In this document: positions 54,834 through 62,107 of the stretch, piece after piece
How positions within the stretch are numbered: position 1 is the first letter of the stretch
Layout of the letters: every line of letters starts with the position of its first letter
Position numbers and translations under genes: made by a program
DNA from: Candidatus Accumulibacter necessarius
GTDB taxonomy: Bacteria > Pseudomonadota > Gammaproteobacteria > Burkholderiales > Rhodocyclaceae
Assembly: GCA_017302435.1 (NCBI GenBank)
Contig: JAFLDL010000031.1
Span: forward strand, 1 to 64,000
Reading direction: 5' to 3'
DNA: 64,000 nt
Notes under the pieces: generated by a model
Seen by the model: only the letters and a program-made list of their open reading frames with translations
Databases searched by the model: none
Told to the model about the DNA's origin: nothing

Positions 54834-54989
54834 ATGCGTGACAAGATCAAGCTTGAGTCCACCGCCGGTACAGGACACTTCTACACCACGACCAAGAACA
54901 AGAAGACGATGCCAGGCAAGATGGAGATCAAGAAGTACGATCCCAAAGCCCGCAAGCACGTGATCTACAAGGAAATCAAGCTCCGCTGA
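54834..54989 (+). CDS. rpmG: Ribosomal protein bL33
   Basis: 51 residues from ATG 54834, with AAGGAGAG about eight bases upstream. [20 protein letters not shown], then [20 protein letters not shown] and [10 protein letters not shown]: 50S protein L33 of the zinc-free type, as the CxxC pairs are absent. Cotranscribed with rpmB. Confidence 0.98.
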   Translation: MRDKIKLESTAGTGHFYTTTKNKKTMPGKMEIKKYDPKARKHVIYKEIKLR

Positions 54990-55071
54990 AGCGCAGCGTC
55001 ACGCCTGGGCGGGGCGGCGGCAGGTAGCCGCCTCCAGCAGCGGAAGCTGCGAGTGCGGGGTTCGCTCGCAA

Positions 55072-56151
55072 TCACTTTGCGGCTTCCACCAGGCGGCGAG
55101 CCCGGACCCCTTTGGCGAGCATTTCCAGAACCATCAGCGAATCCTCCCAACCCAGGCAGGCGTCAGTAATACTCTTGCCGTACTCCAGCGGCTGGCCAGG
55201 CACGAGGTCCTGACGCCCTTCAACTAGGTGTGATTCGACCATCACGCCAATGATCCTCTCGTCGCCGGCGGCGAGCTGGCTGGCGGTGTCCGTGACGACC
55301 TCAATCTGTTGTTTGAAGCGCTTGCTGCTGTTGGCGTGCGAAGCATCGACCATCAGGCGGGCAGCGAGGCCAGCGGCGGCGATTTCCTTGCACGCCGCGT
55401 CGACATGCGCCGCGTCGTAGTTTGGAACCTTGCCCCCGCGCAGGATGACGTGGCAGTCCTCGTTGCCTCCGGTAGACACGATCGCCGAGTGGCCTGCCTT
55501 GGTCACCGACAGAAAATGATGTGGCGATTGAGCGGCCCGAATGGCGTCAATGGCGATGCGTATGTTGCCATCCGTCCCGTTCTTGAAACCGACCGGGCAT
55601 GACAGACCGGAAGCCAGCTCCCGATGCACCTGTGATTCAGTGGTGCGCGCCCCGATAGCACCCCAGGCAATCAGGTCAGCCGTGTATTGCGGCGTGATCG
55701 TATCCAGGAACTCGGTTGCGCAGGGCAGGCCCATGTCGTTGATTTCAAGGAGCAGTCCTCGCGCCAGGCGCAGCCCTTCGTTGATCCGGAAGCTGTTGTC
55801 GAGCCGTGGGTCGTTGATCAGACCCTTCCACCCGACCGTCGTGCGCGGCTTTTCGAAGTACACGCGCATGACGATCAGCAGATCGTTCTCGAAGCGAGGC
55901 ACTTCCCTCTGCAGTCGCGTCGCATAGTCGATTGCCGAATCGACATCATGAATCGAACAGGGCCCGATCACTGTCAGCAGGCGGTTGTCGGCACCATGCA
56001 GGATACGGTGGATACTTTGGCGCGCGTTATAGGTCGTCAGCGCAGCGCGCACGCCGACCGGAAACTCACGGAAAACGTGGGCTGGCGGGACCAGTTCCTT
56101 GATTTCCCTGATCCGAACGTCGTCGGTGTTGGGCTTGCTCTGCAAGGTCAT
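55072..56151 (-). CDS. aroG: DAHP synthase, class I (AroG/AroF-type)
   Basis: 359 residues. Condenses PEP and erythrose-4-phosphate, the first shikimate step. Class I blocks: IGPCSIHD, MRVYFEKPRTTVGWKGLINDP, WGAIGARTTESQ, PVGFKNGTDG, the metal His in VILRGG/DASHANSSK, and VMVESHLVEGRQD with GKSITDACLGWEDS. The feedback-inhibition type (Phe, Tyr or Trp) cannot be read safely. Stands alone with ~80 bases to rpmG, with which it converges. Confidence 0.94.
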   Translation of the reverse strand: MTLQSKPNTDDVRIREIKELVPPAHVFREFPVGVRAALTTYNARQSIHRILHGADNRLLTVIGPCSIHDVDSAIDYATRLQREVPRFENDLLIVMRVYFEKPRTTVGWKGLINDPRLDNSFRINEGLRLARGLLLEINDMGLPCATEFLDTITPQYTADLIAWGAIGARTTESQVHRELASGLSCPVGFKNGTDGNIRIAIDAIRAAQSPHHFLSVTKAGHSAIVSTGGNEDCHVILRGGKVPNYDAAHVDAACKEIAAAGLAARLMVDASHANSSKRFKQQIEVVTDTASQLAAGDERIIGVMVESHLVEGRQDLVPGQPLEYGKSITDACLGWEDSLMVLEMLAKGVRARRLVEAAK

Positions 56152-56459
56152 CGGGCTTTCTCCTGGCTGCCGGCCTGGGCTGGCCGAGGCTCGATTCTAA
56201 TGGAAAGGGGACGTGGATGGTGCGCTGCAATACCGAGTGCCGGCCGCGCCACGGTCGACGTCGCGTGGTCCGGGCGAATGCTGGCGTTGCGGCGTGGGCC
56301 AGTACCTTCGAGGAGAGCATGCCACCGACCATCGGTGCCGTGATGGGGCTCATCCCCCTCCGCTGCTCCGTATGTGCGCCGAAGCGGTCGCCGCCTCGAT
56401 CCTGACCGCGCCCTGAAGTGCTCCCGCGGGTAGCAAGCAAGGGAAATGCCCGAGGAGTG
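56152..56459. other. Intergenic between aroG and tRNA-Asn
   Basis: About 300 bases with no supported gene. Holds the aroG leader on the minus strand; the tRNA promoter starts at its right edge. Confidence 0.45.
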
Positions 56460-56488
56460 TTGACGAACAGACGTCGAGTGTCTAAACT
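56460..56488 (+). promoter_or_regulatory. Sigma-70 promoter of tRNA-Asn
   Basis: -35 TTGACG (56460-56465), 17-base spacer, -10 TAAACT (56483-56488); the tRNA begins 14 bases further on. Confidence 0.8.
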
Positions 56489-56502
56489 CCCGGCTCGCAT
56501 GT

Positions 56503-56578
56503 TCCTCGATAGCTCAGTCGGTAGAGCGTCGGACTGTTAATCCGTAGGTCCCTGGTTCGAGCCCAGGTCGGGGAGCCA
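56503..56578 (+). tRNA. tRNA-Asn (GTT anticodon)
   Basis: 76 bases. Acceptor arms TCCTCGA / TCGGGGA pair throughout (one T-G), D-loop AGCTCAGTCGGTAGAGC, anticodon stem-loop CGGACTGTTAATCCG with GTT, T-loop GGTTCGAGCC and encoded CCA. tRNA-Asn genes are frequent integration sites; here the sequence to the right turns patchy and lower in GC. Confidence 0.97.
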
Positions 56579-56604
56579 ACAAATTTCTGGTAGTACAAGC
56601 GCTT

Positions 56605-56631
56605 AGCCCGTCCGTAAAGGTCGGGCTTTTT
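56605..56631 (+). terminator. Terminator after tRNA-Asn
   Basis: AGCCCGTCC - GTAAA - GGTCGGGCT (one mismatch) followed by TTTTT, 26 bases after the tRNA. Confidence 0.8.
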
Positions 56632-57117
56632 GCGTTTTGGGGTCGCGTCCGGGCCTATACCGACCTGGTGGGGCGTCCGGGCGGGTGGGGCCATCGCAGT
56701 CAGGGCTTCTGGTGGTGGCACGGCCGAGCGATGCTGGGGTTTGGCATCGAGAGTGCGGGTGCTGTAGCCATTGGCGACGTCAAGGGCACCAAAACCAGAG
56801 GTGGGCGAGCTTCCGGGAAGTCAGCGAGGGCTCGTCGAGCAAAATCCGCTGGCCGCCCATCGCTGTAGCGATGCTGTCGAAAGCCGTCTCTGACAGAGGC
56901 CCTACCAATGTGATAGCTGGAGGGATCGCTGTCAGCGTCAACCTGCCGTTCAGACGGGTAGAATTCGACTCAGAGGGAGGGCGGGACGCGGCCAGAAGCG
57001 GACGTCGAATCCGTCTGCACAATGCAATCATTGAGGCGATCTTGATGTATGCTATTGGTTTATATTACGGCGTGCCGCTGCGCACGATTTTTGTGTAACA
57101 AACTTAGAGTTTTGCAC
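56632..57117. other. Start of island: intergenic, no supported gene
   Basis: About 490 bases. Frames on both strands lack recognisable protein features. Base composition falls from GC-rich to AT-richer near 57040 (GTATGCTATTGGTTTATATT), just before the HEPN gene. No integrase or clear attI site seen. Confidence 0.45.
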
Positions 57118-57672
57118 ATGCCATCAAGAGCCATTCAGACATTCGAACATGCAATCCAAGACGCCATCGACTTGCTTAATCACTTTGATGCCCTAAACAG
57201 CAATCCACCACCGCCTCAAATTGAGGTTCTGAAGCGCGCCTGCCTTGTCATGGCAATGGCCGCTCTAGAAACCTACTTTGAGGACTGTCTGGTTGAAGTT
57301 ACGGATGCAATCTGCGCCAAGAACAACAGCGAGTCCATGCTCGCATCGTTCTTCAAGAAATCTCTCGCAAATGATCTCAAAATCTTCCACACACCTAGTG
57401 CCGACCGCGTGCGTCCAATCTTTACGAAATACCTAGACATAGACATTACGGAGGGCTGGCTATGGAACAATGTTGAGCCAGCCTCTGCCCGCGCTGAGCT
57501 CAATCGACTAGCCAAGAAACGGGGCGACCTCGCACATCGGTCATGGCGTCCAGTTGATGGGCAACCACAGCCACAGAAGCATGCTGTGACGCGCGATGAT
57601 CTGCGTAAGCACATCCACTTTCTACGCCAACTGGCGCAGGCTACGGATTCTTACCTTGAAGCAAAACTCTAA
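57118..57672 (+). CDS. HEPN-domain protein (probable RNase/toxin-type), cassette gene
   Basis: 184 residues from ATG 57118. Mostly helical: FEHAIQDAIDLLNHFDAL, LKRACLVMAMAALETYFEDCLVEV, ASFFKKSLANDLKIFHT, then ELNRLAKKRGDLAHRSW and RDDLRKHIHFLRQLAQATDSYLEAKL. The RGDLAH stretch is the R-x4-H active motif of HEPN ribonucleases, and the layout resembles the RiboL-PSP/MAE_28990-like HEPN group linked to conflict systems. Codon use and GC are lower than in core genes. The TAA stop lies inside the first core site of an attC, as in integron cassettes. No antitoxin gene is adjacent. Confidence 0.78.
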   Translation: MPSRAIQTFEHAIQDAIDLLNHFDALNSNPPPPQIEVLKRACLVMAMAALETYFEDCLVEVTDAICAKNNSESMLASFFKKSLANDLKIFHTPSADRVRPIFTKYLDIDITEGWLWNNVEPASARAELNRLAKKRGDLAHRSWRPVDGQPQPQKHAVTRDDLRKHIHFLRQLAQATDSYLEAKL

Positions 57673-57724
57673 CAATTCTTAAGCCAACGCATTATCGCGG
57701 CGCGGCTTAACTTGAACGTTATGC
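57667..57724 (+). repeat. Integron attC recombination site
   Basis: 58 bases. R'' CTCTAAC, L'' TTAAGCC, central GCGGCGC-rich part, L' GGCTTAA (exact complement of L''), R' GTTATGC. The right half is nearly identical to the well-known aadA-type 59-base element (TCGCGGCGCGGCTTAACT). It lies exactly between the stop of one gene and the start of the next. Confidence 0.82.
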
Positions 57725-57740
57725 CCGAAACCAATTGCTA

Positions 57741-58349
57741 ATGGAGCCACTTGATCTTCTTGCAAGCCTGCAATGCGCGAACTGGAGCGTGGCAGCTCGG
57801 ACGTATGGAAGCAGCCACGCAACGTTGATTGGTTTGATGTCCGAGTGGTGGATTTCTCTCGATCCAGATTCCCACACTGTACTTGATGGGGCACCCTCTT
57901 TAGGAGCCGGCAATGCTGGCTGGTGCGACCTCATGTTGTGTAACTCTGCCGGCCCACTGGGGGTAGTTGAAGTCGAAGGCACGAAGCCTCTCGACAAGCT
58001 CCGCACCTTGGAGGGTTACCTCAAGTCGTCGAAGCCGGATTTTCAGCCATTGAGCTTTTGCATCCTGGTTGCGTATGCCTACTTCATCAGAGGTCGTGGC
58101 GCGAGCCGTGCCTATCCACCTGCCGAGTCGCCTGATGTCTATGCAGAATCCCTAAAGCTGTCGTTGCGACACCCCACCAAACCTGTCCTCCTTGTCGCAA
58201 TCGACAAGACTGTTGATTCGAATCCCGGGCCCACGCGAGCAACCTCACCGTATCACCTCGGGTCAGTGTCGCTAGTGACCGGAATCGCGCTTGCCGGCGG
58301 GAGAGAATTGGCTCGCCAATCCCTGTGGCGACTGCAGCGCGCCACTTGA
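57741..58349 (+). CDS. Hypothetical protein, possible PD-(D/E)XK fold, cassette gene
   Basis: 202 residues from ATG 57741, 17 bases after the attC R' site. N-terminal LLASLQCANWSVAARTYG; middle HTVLDGAPSLGAGNAGWCDLMLCNSAGPLGVVEVEGTKPLDKL; then LEGYLKSSKPDFQPLSFCILVAYAY and VLLVAIDKT. The WCDLML ... GVVEVEGTK arrangement has the Asp and E-x-E/K spacing of PD-(D/E)XK nucleases, but the evidence is thin. It could be a restriction-like or regulatory protein. Flanked by an attC on the left and a possible attC ten bases after the stop. Confidence 0.6.
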   Translation: MEPLDLLASLQCANWSVAARTYGSSHATLIGLMSEWWISLDPDSHTVLDGAPSLGAGNAGWCDLMLCNSAGPLGVVEVEGTKPLDKLRTLEGYLKSSKPDFQPLSFCILVAYAYFIRGRGASRAYPPAESPDVYAESLKLSLRHPTKPVLLVAIDKTVDSNPGPTRATSPYHLGSVSLVTGIALAGGRELARQSLWRLQRAT

Positions 58350-58358
58350 TCTGGCGAG

Positions 58359-58446
58359 GCCCAACATGGCACTTCAGCCAACCCGAAACTGCGTGCCACC
58401 ACTTCCGGCGTCACGCCTCAACAAGCTGCTGAGCTCTAGGTTGAAC
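58359..58446 (+). repeat. Possible second attC site
   Basis: GCCCAAC (R''), spacer, CTTCAGC (L'') ... GCTGAGC (L'), TCTAG, GTTGAAC (R'). R sites match the RYYYAAC/GTTRRRY rule and pair at 5 of 7 positions, L sites at 5 of 7. It begins ten bases after the stop of the gene on its left. Weaker than the site at 57667. Confidence 0.45.
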
Positions 58447-59053
58447 GTCCATTATCCCAACGAGGCCACTTCCGCTCTGGGTCGAATGCCGCCAGCCGAC
58501 CAAGCTGCAGTCGAACGGCCGGAGTATGAGTGGACCGGCCATTGACTATGGAAACGTCATCATGCGGCAATGAATCTGTAGCGGACTCTAAGATCGAAAA
58601 GCGTTCGGCGAACTAGCGACGTTCAGCTAGCAGTCGGTTTGCTGCCCTTCAGTTTTCGTGGACGTCAGGCAGCAAGCGACCCCGAGGAGATGGTCGGGGC
58701 TCGTGAAAGCGGCCATTCATCGCAACCGCCGCGCACGGAAGCTGCCGTTCAATACTCGGCAGTGCTATTCTTGCCCGACGGGCAGCTTTGAAGGAGGAGC
58801 GGTCAGTAGGCTGGCGATGGTGTCGGTAGCCAGCCGGCCTCGAACGGCCACTAACGGTCATTGCACGACAGCGTGGGCGGGGGGGATGAGCCTGCAGTTG
58901 CAAAAGTGGACAGCTATCGCTTACAGTCGCTATGGGAATCGCACTTTCGCTTTCCAGACCATAGAGGTGTGCTCGTGTTGGTTAGGCTAGCGCTTCGAGC
59001 CCGCGTCTTTTGGATCCGGACAACGGACCTTCGCCGAATGCGAGGCACACACT
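58447..59053. other. Intergenic, degenerate sequence
   Basis: About 600 bases with no supported gene. 58700-58860 contains GCCATTCATCGCAACCG, GAAGCTGCCGTTCAATACTC and AACGGCCACTAACGGTCATT phrases of a kind found scattered in decayed intergenic DNA of many proteobacteria. A GTTAGGC cassette core motif occurs at 58981-58987, 66 bases before the next gene. Confidence 0.45.
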
Positions 59054-59395
59054 ATGGGAAGACTACCAATTGGGTTCGTCGTTGTTTTTGGCGCTGCATC
59101 TGTTTTCTCCGCAACCGACTATACGTGCGTAAACAGTTGCCGACAGAAGGGATACCACTACCAACTTTGCCTCGACCGGTGCTCTTATGACGAGTCAACG
59201 TCTGGCCCGAGAATAACAGGATATTGGGGAGGATACCTGGAGGCACAAAAGGCGATAGGCCAGATACAGCAGCAGCAACTTCAGAATCAGCAACTCGAAA
59301 TGCGGAACCAGATGATTCGGAATGCTGACGCTGCCTGCCGACAGGGCAATCAGATCGCGTGCAACGATCTGCGGATCATGTTGTTCGGCAAGTGA
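59054..59395 (+). CDS. Small secreted cysteine-containing protein
   Basis: 113 residues from ATG 59054. A signal peptide (LPIGFVVVFGAASVFSAT) is followed by a Cys cluster (YTCVNSCRQKGYHYQLCLDRCSYDES), a Gln-rich, probably coiled-coil segment (IGQIQQQQLQNQQLEMRNQMIR) and a last Cys pair (ADAACRQGNQIACNDLRIML). The paired CxxxC and CxxxC spacing suggests a disulfide-bonded helical hairpin. Function unknown. It may be a further cassette gene, but no attC is clear downstream. Confidence 0.55.
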   Translation: MGRLPIGFVVVFGAASVFSATDYTCVNSCRQKGYHYQLCLDRCSYDESTSGPRITGYWGGYLEAQKAIGQIQQQQLQNQQLEMRNQMIRNADAACRQGNQIACNDLRIMLFGK

Positions 59396-59779
59396 ACGGA
59401 CCTCGGGAGCAGTGCAGGCAGTGCAAGACAAGGGAATAGTGCTGGCGCATAGTGGGCTCGCGCTGCTGGTTCTTTACATCGAGGAGGCGACTCTCCGTGC
59501 AAGCGGCCGGCGCATCTGGCGCGAAAGGAGATAATGCTGTTGTTGCTGGCCGAGTGGTCGGGGCAGAGAGCGCGATTTGGGAGGAGTGGTAGTGGTGGGT
59601 GATACGTCTTCAGAGCCACGTCAAGACCGATGTGATGCTCGGCGCTTCTCTCTTACAATCGATTTCGGCTCGTCACAGTCGGCCCATTGGTGCAACCAGG
59701 TTTCTCTGCCGCAAAACGGCTGCGGGTCGACTGGACTCCTCCCGGGCACCCGATAATCACCATTCCTTAAGCGTCGCAA
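59396..59779. other. Intergenic, nothing recognised
   Basis: About 385 bases. No gene, repeat or core site noticed on either strand. Confidence 0.4.
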
Positions 59780-60493
59780 ATGACCTCACATCCCACGCCG
59801 GAACTCTCTGAGGAACTTGCCAAGCGCATTCGCTTGGTGCGACGTGACGTTGGCGACTTGCTATTTCATTTCACCCGAAATATTGAACCCAACCGAGTCA
59901 CCGTTTCGTTCAGCGAAACGTGCTCCATGGGCATGGGTGGCTCTGCGTACGGAGTTCTCCGCAAGATCCTGTATGAGGAAAGACTAATAGGCACTTCGCG
60001 CTGGACGTATGGGAAGGACACCATTTGCTTCACAGAAGCTCCGATTCAGGAGTTCAACTCTGTGTTTTCGCTCGTATCAATTGCCTCAACGAAAGCAGAG
60101 AGGCCAAGATATGAACCCTATGGCATTGCCGTAAGTAAGAAGTGGCTCTATGAACAAGGCGGTCGCCCTGTCATCTACGATCACCCCGACGCCTTTCCCC
60201 AATACCCCGAGTCGCTGCGTTACCGTTTTGTCCCCTACGACCCGACAAACGGAACAGATTTCACCTGGGAACGCGAATGGCGAATTCAGGCTGCGGAGCT
60301 GAAACTTGATCCGAAACACACACTCGTAGTCGTCCCGACTTCCGAGGAAGCCTTCGAGATCGTCTACGAGTTCGCAAACATCGAGGCCGATTGGGACGAT
60401 GAAGGCTCCATTTCAGGTTCCTACCATGCCCCAAAGTGGCTCGCAGTTTCGTTAGATATGTTCGGGTTTAAGTGTGTCCTCGACAATGCCTAA
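59780..60493 (+). CDS. AbiGi-like abortive infection protein
   Basis: 237 residues. VGDLLFHFTRN near the N-terminus, YGVLRKILYEERLIGTS, DTICFTEAPIQEF, YEPYGIAVSKKWLYEQGGRPVIY, FVPYDP and FTWEREWRI follow the pattern of AbiGi/DUF2971-like proteins (F-H-F-T ... K-I-L ... C-F-T-E ... Y-G-I-x-x-x-K-x-W ... E-R-E-W-R). AbiGi is described as the antitoxin-like half of the AbiG phage-resistance pair. No AbiGii partner is visible. The TAA stop sits within GCCTAAC, a cassette-type core sequence. Confidence 0.62.
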   Translation: MTSHPTPELSEELAKRIRLVRRDVGDLLFHFTRNIEPNRVTVSFSETCSMGMGGSAYGVLRKILYEERLIGTSRWTYGKDTICFTEAPIQEFNSVFSLVSIASTKAERPRYEPYGIAVSKKWLYEQGGRPVIYDHPDAFPQYPESLRYRFVPYDPTNGTDFTWEREWRIQAAELKLDPKHTLVVVPTSEEAFEIVYEFANIEADWDDEGSISGSYHAPKWLAVSLDMFGFKCVLDNA

Positions 60494-60857
60494 CGAATAG
60501 ATCGTGCGAAGCTGAGTAACAGATGGAGGAGAGCTTTCATGCGACAGGCAGCAGCGCCATCTTGATGCGTTTCAGGCCGCTGCCCACCGTCTCGGCCAGC
60601 TTGACCGCTTCTGGATCGTCAGGCACGTTCTCGGTCGTCCATTCGCAGAACGAAGCCATGAGCCCAGCACGTTCCATGGAGAGCTTTGACTCCAGCAACC
60701 CAGACTCGTCGTGGGGATCAGGGCTACAGCGGCTCTGAGACGGTTTATGGCCGGGGTCGATGGAGGAATCTGGTTCGGCATCGCATCATTCTCGCTAGAA
60801 CCGGGGGCCGCCGGGTTCAGATCGTGGCTTCGCACGACGTTTCCTTATTCGTTAGGC
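60488..60857. repeat. Inverted cassette-core repeats bracketing 315 bases
   Basis: GCCTAACGAATA then CGTGCGAAGC (60488-60512) is mirrored at 60827-60857 by GCTTCGCACG then TATTCGTTAGGC. The outer motifs fit R''/R' (GCCTAAC/GTTAGGC) and the inner ones L''/L'. The span (370 bases) is too long for a normal attC. The stops of the AbiGi-like gene and of the minus-strand membrane gene each lie in one outer motif. The middle holds no clear gene; a 40-codon minus frame (60537-60659) is the best candidate. Confidence 0.6.
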
Positions 60858-61316
60858 ATCTGTCGCGCTCGAGTTCATGGGTTGCTCTGTTGCGGGAGCT
60901 GACTTTTCCGCTGCACGTCGCGCCAGTGAAGACGCGAAACGCGCCAACAGGAGGCCAACAAGCAGGATGGCGCTGATGGTCGGCCAGTGGAAGTTGTACC
61001 TTTGTGGATCGCGAGCAATGTTTACCAGAGCGCCAAGGCCAAGCCCCCCAAGGGCGCCCCCAAGCATGAGAGACAGCAGGCCGAGACTCCCGAACAGCGC
61101 TCCGCACACGAAGCCAATCGCGCCGAAGATGAAGAAGAAGGCGACTCCAGCAATGGCGCCCAATGTCCCCCCAACCAAGAACTCCCATGAAAGCTGCAGC
61201 CACGACTTACGCTCGACTCCGACGGCAAGAGCGAGCTGAATGGCGAGGTACATGACCGCCAGAAACACTGCGGCCTGGAGGAGCTTGACCGCGACAGCGC
61301 GGGACGGATACGCCAT
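60852..61316 (-). CDS. Small multi-TM protein, cassette gene in reverse orientation
   Basis: 154 residues with three or four hydrophobic segments: LLQAAVFLAVMYLAIQLALAVGV, FLVGGTLGAIAGVAFFFIFGAIGFVCGALFGSLGLLSLMLGGALGGLGLG (Gly-rich, glycine-zipper-like), and TISAILLVGLLLARFASS. A Ser/Ala-rich tail follows. On the minus strand a perfect GTTAGGC core site lies 17 bases before the ATG and GCCTAAC overlaps the stop, the structure of an integron gene cassette pointing opposite to its neighbours. No family recognised. Confidence 0.65.
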   Translation of the reverse strand: MAYPSRAVAVKLLQAAVFLAVMYLAIQLALAVGVERKSWLQLSWEFLVGGTLGAIAGVAFFFIFGAIGFVCGALFGSLGLLSLMLGGALGGLGLGALVNIARDPQRYNFHWPTISAILLVGLLLARFASSLARRAAEKSAPATEQPMNSSATDA

Positions 61317-61332
61317 GACTCTCCCTTCAGAT

Positions 61333-61339
61333 GCCTAAC
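61333..61339 (-). repeat. Cassette core site (R'-type GTTAGGC)
   Basis: Minus-strand AAAGTTAGGCATC, consensus G-TTAGGC, 17 bases before the start of the membrane-protein gene. A complete attC upstream of it could not be made out. Confidence 0.5.
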
Positions 61340-61544
61340 TTTGTTATGGGGAGACAGTTCTGCGCCCCAACTCCGGCGCGTGCTGTATAACTCCGCGTCG
61401 TTTGGCGCGCTGAAAGCCGCTTGGGAGCAGGCTTTGCGCGGCATGCTTGTTGATTTCATATAGTACTAAAAACGCGTGTAAAGCGGCACCTCACCAGCTA
61501 CGCGTTCAGCACTCGACCAGAAAGCAGCCGTCGGGGCCGACAAG

Positions 61545-61592
61545 TAGCTTGCGTGCCTAGCGAGTCCAAGGGCGAATCCCCGATCGCGAGGT
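61545..61592 (+). repeat. Direct repeat, left copy
   Basis: TAGCTTGCGTGCCTAG... ending with a 22-base stretch (GGCGAATCCCCGATCGC plus GAGGT) that is identical at 63979-64000. The wider 48 bases are similar to 63951-64000. Confidence 0.85.
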
Positions 61593-61608
61593 GGCCCCTC
61601 GTGGGGCC

Positions 61609-61756
61609 GTCCATAGCCGTCTCGGTGCAATCGCTGACTCAGCGATATGCGCATCTCTCGTCCAGATCGTTGCAGGACGCTGCCAACACGGCGTCGGTGA
61701 TGATCCAGCAGGGGAGCGTCGAGGGCGGGGTCGCGCCCGGGGCAGGGCCGGGCTGA
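61609..61756 (+). pseudogene. C-terminal stub of a tyrosine recombinase (integrase)
   Basis: Frame with VQSLTQRYAHLSSRSLQDAANTASVMIQQG then stop. T-x-R-Y-A-H-L-S is the C-terminal box of phage/island integrases with the nucleophilic Tyr, and LQDAANTASV is the usual tail after it. The Arg-His-x-x-Arg part of the active site and everything upstream are absent, so it is a relic. It marks past site-specific integration in this island. Confidence 0.75.
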
Positions 61757-62107
61757 CCGCCGGGCGGGGGTCCCCGGGCGCGAGGTGGGCCCGACTGGGG
61801 GCCGCGCGGGGCCGCTGCGGGGTATTCGCGGCGTCGGGATCTCCGCCTCCTTTCGGCGGCCCGGGCGCGTCCCCTGGGGCCGGGTTTTGGGTGGATGGGC
61901 CGGAGGCGAGGTACGTTGCAGCCTTCCCCGGCACAGCCACACGGCAACATGGCACAAAACGTCAGGCAAATGGCGTCGCCGGTCATGCATTGCCTGCTAT
62001 TCTGGGCGATGATTCCCCTACCTAAAAATGCGTCACCTTGCCGGTACGGCTACAGCAATTTATCGCTCGCGTCCTGATAACCCGCGCACCATTAAAAGAC
62101 TACAACC

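Larger units (their letters stand above)
61340..62107. other. Patchy region with integrase stub, otherwise no gene
   Basis: About 770 bases. Holds the first copy of a ~50-base direct repeat and the integrase fragment. 61740-61920 is extremely GC-rich (runs of G and C) and codes for nothing recognisable. Strong compositional swings suggest several joined fragments. Confidence 0.5.

Noticed and set aside
56632-57098. 153-codon plus-strand frame after tRNA-Asn
   Set aside because: No recognisable protein features, no ribosome site, and composition changes midway.
58981-58987. GTTAGGC as another attC R' site
   Set aside because: A 7-base motif alone is expected by chance in this much DNA, and no matching L' or R'' arm was found.
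59270-59330. Gln/Asn-rich repeats as a template repeat for the DGR
   Set aside because: AAC/CAG-rich but shows no alignment with the variable region framework.
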